In this document: positions 6,567 to 11,539 of the stretch, in pieces
Numbering within the stretch: the stretch's first letter is position 1
How the letters are laid out: each line of letters begins with the position of its first letter
NCBI GenBank assembly: GCA_964411235.1
Contig: CAYPKE010000075.1
Span: 1 to 11,539, forward strand
Direction of reading: 5' to 3'
DNA length: 11,539 bases
Source: JAAYKM01 sp964411235
Lineage (GTDB): Bacteria; Desulfobacterota; Syntrophia; Syntrophales; JAAYKM01
Translations under genes and position numbers: made by a program
Notes under the pieces: model-generated
Told to the model about the DNA's origin: nothing
What the model saw: only the letters and a program-made list of their open reading frames with translations
Databases searched by the model: none

Positions 6567-6604
6567 GGTGGATGGCAAGGAGGGAACGAAAACCATCCAC
6601 CTAT
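6567..6604. repeat. Hairpin repeat, copy 2
   Basis: Second copy of the GGTGGATGG / CCATCCACC stem (6567-6575 and 6593-6601), with loop CAAGGAGGGAACGAAAA, 3 bases shorter than copy 1. Its edge lies 5 bases after the stop codon of the small gene at 6607-6789. On the plus strand it is followed by TATTTTTATTT and could act as a terminator in that direction; on the minus strand it is followed by a C run. Confidence 0.8.
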
Positions 6605-6606
6605 TT

Positions 6607-6789
6607 TTATTTATGTTTGTGATCAGCACCATCACCTGTTTTGTCGTCATCCTCCGTTCCCAGAAAAAAACGACTTACTTCCTTGTTTTCTTGTTCACTC
6701 TCCGTCTCCAGCAAATCCAGCCGGGCTTTTAACTTGTCTGTTTCTCCAACGAAGAAATCATATTCTCCCTTCGCCTTTTCGTCCTTCAT
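6607..6789 (-). CDS. Hypothetical small charged protein (60 residues)
   Basis: I do not recognise this protein. It is 60 residues long, rich in Lys, Glu and Asp, and has no cysteine, membrane segment or signal peptide. Residues about 17-40 (DKLKARLDLLETESEQENKE) read as a short amphipathic helix that could form a coiled coil, and the tail is acidic then basic (TEDDDKTGDGADHKHK). The ribosome site is poor (AGAG about 13 bases upstream). A TATAAA-like -10 lies at 6848-6843, without a clear -35. The hairpin tract with a T-run terminator immediately downstream is the best sign that something is transcribed here. It may be a real small protein or part of a structured RNA. Confidence 0.45.
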   Translation of the reverse strand: MKDEKAKGEYDFFVGETDKLKARLDLLETESEQENKEVSRFFLGTEDDDKTGDGADHKHK

Positions 6790-7359
6790 AAATGATATCT
6801 CTGATACCTTGTCTTCCTGTTTATGCTAACAAACCATCATTTTTTATACTAATATTGCTCATGATTCATGAAGGTATTGTTTTTTTTGAAGCGTGTTGTT
6901 TGTTACAGCAACAAGAATGCCAAAAAAGATTTGTCTCTCTCTTTCTGCATATCGGCGTTATGCCGGTCCATGATAATACTGTTGGTATTCAGATAGTTAT
7001 ACCATTCCTACGTTAAAGCGACGTGTATTCTGATTATCTTCAAGTCATCTTTCATTTCGGATCTAAAGGGAGTTTACACTTCGCGAACGTGTGCCTTTTC
7101 CGAACAACAAGGGCCGTTGAAAATGAAGAAAGATTATCATCTCCGGTATCGCTCGCGGAATCCGTATAAGCTGAAATACGCGGATCATCTTCTCATATAC
7201 TTAATATCACTTACTTCTGTTTGATTTATCGAAATATGCCGTATCTTTTTCCCGAGACACAAGAAAGAAGGGTAGGGATGCGTGAAAATACTGCACGCCT
7301 GTTTGCGGTTCGCACACCACAAAGGCGGGTTCATGTCCATGCAAAGTTGCCGGACCCGT
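6790..7359. other. Intergenic region without recognisable gene
   Basis: This 570-base stretch is more AT-rich than its neighbours and separates the fumarase genes from the small gene. I see no tRNA, riboswitch or known protein. It holds a TATAAA-like -10 on the minus strand (6848-6843), the repeated palindrome TCATGA around 6858-6870, and weak hairpins at 7160-7185 (ATCCGTAT/ATACGCGGAT with a two-base bulge), 7280-7298 (GCGTG/CACGC) and 7304-7314 (TGCG/CGCA). None has a T-run, so I cannot place a terminator for the fumarase genes. A plus-strand frame open from 6997 to 7224 resembles no family I know. Confidence 0.5.
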
Positions 7360-7914
7360 TTAACGTGCGTAGCGTTGAATCGCCTCCTCGTAAAGGTCGC
7401 CACCATGACAATCGTTTATGACGACCAAGGGCAGATCAACCACCGAAAGGCGCATAACGCCTTCCGGTCCCAAGTCCTCATAGGCGATCCACACAGCATC
7501 CTTGATACAGCGGGCCATGAGGGCCGCAATGCCGCCGACCGCTCCGAAATAGACGCCTTTGAAACGATTTATTGCCTGCCGTACTTCATCAGAACGCTCC
7601 CCCTTACCGATCATACCCTTCAAGCCTCTCTCCAGCAGTACAGGGGTAAAGAGGTCCATTCGGCCACTTGTTGTGGGTCCGATGGACCCGATGATTTCTC
7701 CCGGCTTTGCAGGCGTCGGACCGGCATAAAAGATAACCGTTCCCTCCAAGGCAAACGGAAGGGGGCCATCCTCTTCCAGAGCCTTGATCATTCGCTGGTG
7801 TGCTGCATCCCTGGCAGTATAGATATGGCCGCTCAAAACAACCCGGTCCCCGACATGCATCGCTTCACACAGGTCATCCGTCAGAGGGGTATGAATAGCA
7901 ACCGGCCCTTCCAT
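7360..7914 (-). CDS. Class I fumarate hydratase (fumarase), beta / C-terminal-domain subunit
   Basis: The 184-residue product is the small subunit of the two-subunit, [4Fe-4S]-dependent class I fumarase family, which interconverts fumarate and malate; the same fold serves L-tartrate dehydratase. Visible family motifs are LSGHIYTARDAAHQRM (27-42), the FYAGPTP stretch (62-68) and IGPTTSGRMD (78-87), which contribute to the substrate pocket. I chose the ATG at 7914, one base after the alpha stop codon, because the family usually begins just before the HTPLTD segment; the ATG at 7947 would overlap alpha by 32 bases and add an unlikely Cys/His-rich leader. GGGAGG lies 12 bases upstream, so coupled translation is likely. 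Fumarase is preferred to tartrate dehydratase given the anaerobic central-metabolism context. Confidence 0.9.
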   Translation of the reverse strand: MEGPVAIHTPLTDDLCEAMHVGDRVVLSGHIYTARDAAHQRMIKALEEDGPLPFALEGTVIFYAGPTPAKPGEIIGSIGPTTSGRMDLFTPVLLERGLKGMIGKGERSDEVRQAINRFKGVYFGAVGGIAALMARCIKDAVWIAYEDLGPEGVMRLSVVDLPLVVINDCHGGDLYEEAIQRYAR

Positions 7915-7915
7915 C

Positions 7916-8764
7916 CTAAAGCAATGCCTCCCGGTGCCGCACCGCATGACACTGGATATTGACCGAAACTGGCAAGCTGGCTATGTGACAGGGCGTCATG
8001 ACGGCGTGAACAGCAAGGGCAGTGACGCTGCCGCCATAACCCTGGGGACCAATACCAGTCATGTTTATTTCCTCCAGAATCTCCCGCTCCAGTTTTTCCA
8101 GTCGTTGATCCTGATCGTTTGGCTTGCCGATAGGGCGCAACAGCGCTTTCTTTGCCAGCAGCGCAGACTGTTCCAGCGTTCCGCCGATCCCCACGCCGAC
8201 AATGACAGGCGGACAGGGATTCGACCCAGCCCGCCGCACCTGTTCGACCACATGCCTTTTAATGCCTTCGTACCCGGTTGCCGGGAGCAGCATGGCCGTG
8301 CCGCTCATATTCTCACTGCCCCCACCCTTGGGCATGGCGATGATTTTAAGGCGATTTCCGGGAACGATCTCCGTATGAATGGCAGCGGGAAGATTGTCAT
8401 TGGTATTAACACGGGAAAGAGGATCGCAGACGGATTTTCTCAGATTCCCCTCTGCATAGGCCTGGCGAATGCCGTCGGCAATGGCATCGTTCAAACTCCC
8501 CCCGACAAAATGGACATCCTGACCGATCTCAAGAAAAACCACAGCCAAACCCGTATCCTGGCAGAGAGGAACTGCTCTTTTTTCCGCAATCGCCGCATTT
8601 TCCAGAATCTGCTCAAGGACATATCTGCCGATGTCCGATATTTCCCTGTCTTTGGCTTTCCTGAGGGCCGCCAGGACATCCTGCTCCAACGAGGTATTGG
8701 CATCCATAAAGAGTTGCCTAACCGCAGCGACGATATCAGAGCAGGTGATCTCTCTCGTCTCCAT
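7916..8764 (-). CDS. Class I fumarate hydratase (fumarase), alpha / Fe-S-binding subunit
   Basis: The 282-residue product is the catalytic [4Fe-4S] subunit that pairs with the beta subunit downstream. Conserved cluster and active-site segments are VPLCQDTG (65-72, C68), SNPCPPVIVGVGIGG (181-195, C184) and the C-terminal TPCHIASLPVSVNIQCHA (257-274), which provides the third ligand (C259 or C272; I cannot decide by eye). The central MPKGGGSENMS segment (144-154) is also typical. The length is normal for the family. The start codon overlaps the recR stop (TGATG) and has no strong ribosome site of its own, so translation probably depends on RecR translation. The enzyme class is oxygen-sensitive, fitting an anaerobe. 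Confidence 0.93.
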   Translation of the reverse strand: METREITCSDIVAAVRQLFMDANTSLEQDVLAALRKAKDREISDIGRYVLEQILENAAIAEKRAVPLCQDTGLAVVFLEIGQDVHFVGGSLNDAIADGIRQAYAEGNLRKSVCDPLSRVNTNDNLPAAIHTEIVPGNRLKIIAMPKGGGSENMSGTAMLLPATGYEGIKRHVVEQVRRAGSNPCPPVIVGVGIGGTLEQSALLAKKALLRPIGKPNDQDQRLEKLEREILEEINMTGIGPQGYGGSVTALAVHAVMTPCHIASLPVSVNIQCHAVRHREALL

Positions 8765-9375
8765 CAGATCTGGCCCATTCCCCGTCTGAATTCCATAGAT
8801 TTGGAAATGGTCATACGGTCCGTATATTTAAGGTCACCGCCGATCGGAACACCCATGGCAATCCGTGAAACCTCGACTGCCTTGCCCTTCATCATCTTCG
8901 TGATCAGCAGGGCCGTCGCTTCACCCTGAACACTGGGATTGGTCGCGATAATAACCTCCCTTATATGCTCCATATCCACGCGAAACACCAAATGCGGCAG
9001 ACGAAGCTGTTCCGGTCCGATTCCATCAAGGGGAGAAAGGGTCCCGTGAAGGACATGATACTTCCCGCGATAACAACCGCTTTCCTCGATTGCGATCAGC
9101 ACATCGGGCTCCTCGACTACGCAAATGGTACCGGCTTCCCGCCCCGCATCAGCGCAGATGCCGCACAAATCTCCCTCGGCCAGATTGAAGCAGCAGGTGC
9201 AAAGCCGGATTTTCTCCTTCACTTCCAGGATACTTTGAGCAAGCCTCTGGGCATCTTCCTTTGAATCCCGCAGGACAAACGTGGCCAATCGCGTTGCCGT
9301 TTTCTCACCGATGCCGGGCAGGCGACCTAATTCCTTGATCAGCCGTTGAATGGGAAGGGCGTATCCGTTTGACAT
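8764..9375 (-). CDS. recR: Recombination mediator protein RecR
   Basis: The 203-residue product has the full RecR layout: an N-terminal helix-hairpin-helix with GRLPGIGEKTATRLA (17-31), a four-cysteine zinc finger (C59, C62, C71, C74), and a Toprim domain from about 84 with VVEEP, HGTLSPLDGIGPE (110-122) and IIATNPSVQGEATA (142-155). The C-terminal segment carries GVPIGGDLKYTD. RecR works with RecO (and RecF) to load RecA on gapped single-stranded DNA. It lies 8 bases downstream of ybaB, in the conserved dnaX-ybaB-recR order, and its stop overlaps the start of the fumarase alpha gene. Confidence 0.97.
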   Translation of the reverse strand: MSNGYALPIQRLIKELGRLPGIGEKTATRLATFVLRDSKEDAQRLAQSILEVKEKIRLCTCCFNLAEGDLCGICADAGREAGTICVVEEPDVLIAIEESGCYRGKYHVLHGTLSPLDGIGPEQLRLPHLVFRVDMEHIREVIIATNPSVQGEATALLITKMMKGKAVEVSRIAMGVPIGGDLKYTDRMTISKSMEFRRGMGQI

Positions 9376-9383
9376 GCCGGGCC

Positions 9384-9695
9384 CTAGAACATTCCGGGAA
9401 GGTTGAAGCCGCCGGTCACTTTGGCCATTTCCGAGGCGACCATTTCCTGCGCTTTGCGCATCCCCTCGTTAACTGCTGCCATGATCAGGTCCTGAAGCAT
9501 ATCCACATCATCGGGATTCACAACTTCCTTTTCGATTTTCAGGGAAAGAAGTTCGTTTTTCCCGTTGATGACCACAGAAACCATCCCGCCGCCCGATGAG
9601 GCGTCAACGGTCCTGGTTTCCATTTCCTCCTGTATCTTGGCGATCCTTTCCTGTATTTTCTTCGCCTGCTTCATAATGTTGTTCATATTCTGCAT
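9384..9695 (-). CDS. ybaB: YbaB/EbfC family nucleoid-associated DNA-binding protein
   Basis: The 103-residue product has the family pattern: an N-terminal helix with repeated KKIQERIAKIQEEME (12-26), a central beta part GGGMVSVVINGKNELLSLKI (35-54), the NPDDVDMLQDLIMAAVNEGM helix (60-79) and the C-terminal glycine-containing tail. Members form dimers that bind DNA and help organise the nucleoid. The start is well defined by AGGAGG 8 bases upstream of the ATG. The gene sits between dnaX and recR as in most bacteria, after an 87-base gap that contains a TATAAT-centred palindrome. Confidence 0.96.
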   Translation of the reverse strand: MQNMNNIMKQAKKIQERIAKIQEEMETRTVDASSGGGMVSVVINGKNELLSLKIEKEVVNPDDVDMLQDLIMAAVNEGMRKAQEMVASEMAKVTGGFNLPGMF

Positions 9696-9745
9696 CGTGC
9701 TTCCCTCCTGGGTTCTTTACTTAATCTACGCCATCATCACTAACT

Positions 9746-9760
9746 TTGTCATTATAACAA
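9746..9760. promoter_or_regulatory. TATAAT-centred imperfect palindrome before ybaB (possible internal promoter/operator)
   Basis: In the dnaX-ybaB gap, the minus strand reads TTGTTATAATGACAA, a 7+1+7 palindrome with one mismatch. Its centre includes TATAAT (9756-9751), a perfect -10 hexamer, about 56 bases before the ybaB start. No convincing -35 is present at 16-18 bases, so promoter activity is uncertain. Confidence 0.35.
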
Positions 9761-9782
9761 TTCCCCCGGCAAAACCCCTCCA

Positions 9783-11522
9783 TTAAGTTCCCTGTTTTGT
9801 CTTGCGGGGAATCACATCCTTGACTTCCGCGCCCTCGAAAGCATCGAGAATCGTCTGCAGAAGCGGTTGTTTCAAGGCCTCCTGTCTCATCTTCCGAAAT
9901 TGATCCGACACGCCATTTTCAGCCGAATTAGCTAGATGGTTTTCTTGATCGATCTCCCGGATACAAAGATCAACCTTGCCGCCAAAACATTCTCGGCACC
10001 AGTCCGCCAGCTGTATCTGCTGATGCTTTTTGATTTCATCCAGGAAAATATAGCCCCTGCGGAAGCCGATACTCAGAATTCCCCCGTCGAATGCCAGCAA
10101 TTTACCTGAATCGATCTTGGACCAGAGAGGAGGGTTTTTCATCTTGATAAAATTCCGGTATCTTTCCCATAAAATTTCTGCAACCTCCCCGCCAGAAAAT
10201 CCAGGTACTGCAGATGGGGTTCCGGATGATGAACTATGCCGAGCCAACACCGACTCCCCGGAATGATTTTCAGGAGTCTCCCCGTGTGCTTTTTCCCCCG
10301 CCGCATAAGCTGCCGTTTTTTCCTGTACGGCGATCACTCCCGAAGCGGCAGAGTTATCACGGCCTGCTTCGTTCTGAATAATCTTCTGACGGAGCACATC
10401 CATTTTGTCGAGGATCTCTGCGATCGGAATCAAGGGCGGCAGATAGGCCATGCGCACGACGGTCTGCTCGATGTTCAGGCGGGGCATCTGGCTTTTCCGG
10501 ATATTTTCCTCTTCCCCCATCACGATATCCATCAACCTGAGCAGGGTTTCTCTGGACACGTCTCGAACCTGTTCGTGCAGACGCGCGACATCATGCTCCG
10601 ACAGATCCGCCAACAGGCGATCCGTATCGGCGATCTTCGCCAAAAGGAGATTCCGGAAGTGGCCTTGGAGCGCCTGATAAAAGTAGGACATGTCGATACC
10701 AGAATAATACGCGTCTTCCACCACGGCAAGGCACTGCGCCGCATTCCCGGTCAATACAGCCTGGGATAGAAGAAAAAGGAACTGCCTGTCTGACCGACCC
10801 AGCAGGTCCTCGATGGCCTGATCTTCGATGACCTTACCACTGTAGGAAATAATCTGATCGAAGATGCTCTGGGCATCACGCATGCCTCCGTCAGCCGCTT
10901 CGGCGATCCAGAGGAGTCCATTTTCGCTTATCTCGATCGATTCGTCCCGGGCGATTTTTCGAAGTTGATCGGCAATCTGACGCACCGATAAACGCCTGAA
11001 ATCATAACACTGACAACGGGACAAGATGGTCGGCGGGATTTTCTGTGTTTCCGTTGTAGCAAAGATAAAAATGACATGGGACGGCGGTTCTTCCAGGGTT
11101 TTCAACAGAGCATTGAAAGCCTCCCGGGTCAGCATGTGCACTTCATCGATAATATAAATTTTGTAGCGGGTGGAAACTGGAGAAAAACGAACATTTTCTC
11201 TCAGTTCCCGAATCTCGTCGATTCCGCGGTTTGAAGCCCCGTCAATTTCCCGAACATCCAAGGCCACTCCCTCGGTAATCTCACGACAGGCGGAACATAC
11301 CTGGCACGGCGTTGTCGTGGGACCGGTTTCGCAGTTCAGAGATTTGGCCAAAATCCTGGCGATCGAGGTCTTGCCTACTCCCCGGGGGCCACTAAAAACG
11401 AAGGCGTGGGCAATACGGCGCTGAAGAATCGCATTCTTGAGCGTTGTGACGACGTGACTCTGCCCCACCACCGCTTCGAAATCCTGGGGTCTCCATTTCC
11501 GGGCTAGGACTAAATATTCCAT
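9783..11522 (-). CDS. dnaX: DNA polymerase III subunit gamma/tau
   Basis: The 579-residue product is the clamp-loader ATPase. The N-terminal AAA+ module shows Walker A GPRGVGKTS (45-53), the four-cysteine zinc site (C64, C73, C76, C79), Walker B with DEVHM (126-130), a sensor-1 region FATTETQKIPPTILSRC (154-170) and the SRC arginine-finger motif. Domain III follows to about residue 370. Residues about 380-455 form a low-complexity Ala/Glu/Ser linker, and the C-terminal part is a tau-like region that would contact the polymerase. The ATG has AAGG 8 bases upstream. A run of six A (10321-10316, codons E401-K402) lies in the linker, where a -1 shift would end at a TGA 15 codons later (10272-10270), giving a gamma-like 417-residue form. 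No canonical A-AAA-AAG slippery heptamer is present. Confidence 0.97.
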   Translation of the reverse strand: MEYLVLARKWRPQDFEAVVGQSHVVTTLKNAILQRRIAHAFVFSGPRGVGKTSIARILAKSLNCETGPTTTPCQVCSACREITEGVALDVREIDGASNRGIDEIRELRENVRFSPVSTRYKIYIIDEVHMLTREAFNALLKTLEEPPSHVIFIFATTETQKIPPTILSRCQCYDFRRLSVRQIADQLRKIARDESIEISENGLLWIAEAADGGMRDAQSIFDQIISYSGKVIEDQAIEDLLGRSDRQFLFLLSQAVLTGNAAQCLAVVEDAYYSGIDMSYFYQALQGHFRNLLLAKIADTDRLLADLSEHDVARLHEQVRDVSRETLLRLMDIVMGEEENIRKSQMPRLNIEQTVVRMAYLPPLIPIAEILDKMDVLRQKIIQNEAGRDNSAASGVIAVQEKTAAYAAGEKAHGETPENHSGESVLARHSSSSGTPSAVPGFSGGEVAEILWERYRNFIKMKNPPLWSKIDSGKLLAFDGGILSIGFRRGYIFLDEIKKHQQIQLADWCRECFGGKVDLCIREIDQENHLANSAENGVSDQFRKMRQEALKQPLLQTILDAFEGAEVKDVIPRKTKQGT

Positions 11523-11539
11523 GAGCAGACCTTAATCTG

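Noticed and set aside
6471..6604. CRISPR-like repeat-spacer unit
   Set aside because: There are only two copies, each a self-complementary hairpin with variable loop length, the interval has its own stem, and there are no cas genes.
6384..6650. Minus-strand open frame reading through both hairpin repeats
   Set aside because: Its internally repeated peptides (RWMVF...PSTPP / RWMVF...LLPST) are just the translated hairpin copies, and it overlaps the small gene and its terminator.
7160..7185. Terminator for the fumarase genes
   Set aside because: The stem has a two-base bulge and no T-run follows on the minus strand; it is also about 175 bases past the stop codon.
7915..7947. Longer fumarase beta start at 7947
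   Set aside because: It would overlap the alpha gene by 32 bases, add an atypical leader and has no ribosome site; the ATG at 7914 fits the family.
7934..8929. Plus-strand open frame spanning fumarase alpha and the end of recR
   Set aside because: It crosses two real minus-strand genes and has no recognisable domain.

Overview
The window reads as one nearly unidirectional stretch of a strictly anaerobic bacterial chromosome: every gene I can support lies on the minus strand. Three things suggest an anaerobic deltaproteobacterium (Desulfobacterota, perhaps a Syntrophales-like syntroph): four-subunit pyruvate:ferredoxin oxidoreductase genes, oxygen-sensitive two-subunit class I fumarase genes, and a soluble NuoE/NuoF/short-NuoG set of the kind found in electron-bifurcating hydrogenases and dehydrogenases. 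The taxonomic guess comes from gene content and protein style only, with no database search.

In the direction of transcription (high to low coordinates), the first cluster is dnaX (11522-9783), ybaB/ebfC (9695-9384), recR (9375-8764), then the fumarase alpha (8764-7916) and beta (7914-7360) subunits. dnaX-ybaB-recR is a classic replication/repair cluster. Here the fumarase genes are fused to its 3' end by a TGATG stop/start overlap and a 1-base gap. A 570-base low-density region (7359-6790) follows with no recognisable gene. Then comes a candidate 60-residue charged protein (6789-6607), whose 3' side carries two copies of a 38-41 base hairpin repeat with a third hairpin between them. The last copy is followed by eight T on the minus strand and looks like the terminator.

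The second cluster starts from a promoter with a perfect TTGACA -35 box near 6345. It is flanked by a 25-base palindrome upstream and a 13-base palindrome at the predicted start. It encodes porC-porD-porA-porB and then nuoE-nuoF-short nuoG, all closely spaced or overlapping, and ends 13 bases before a tRNA-Asn(GUU) gene cut by the window edge. Functionally, the Por enzyme oxidises a 2-oxoacid (most likely pyruvate) to acyl-CoA and reduces ferredoxin. The NuoEFG-like trimer carries FMN, an NADH site and many Fe-S clusters, and could pass electrons between ferredoxin and NAD(H). No hydrogenase or formate dehydrogenase catalytic subunit is present, and the tRNA closes the cluster, so a direct ferredoxin-NAD coupling with Por is an attractive inference.

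The most notable sequence-level oddities are: the NuoF N-terminal thioredoxin-like domain has lost every cluster-binding cysteine; the short NuoG lacks the His-Cys3 cluster motif but has a C-terminal CxxC...CxxC module; and the structured tandem hairpins and paired palindromes sit around the por promoter. I did not see a CRISPR array, insertion sequence, prophage or defence system.
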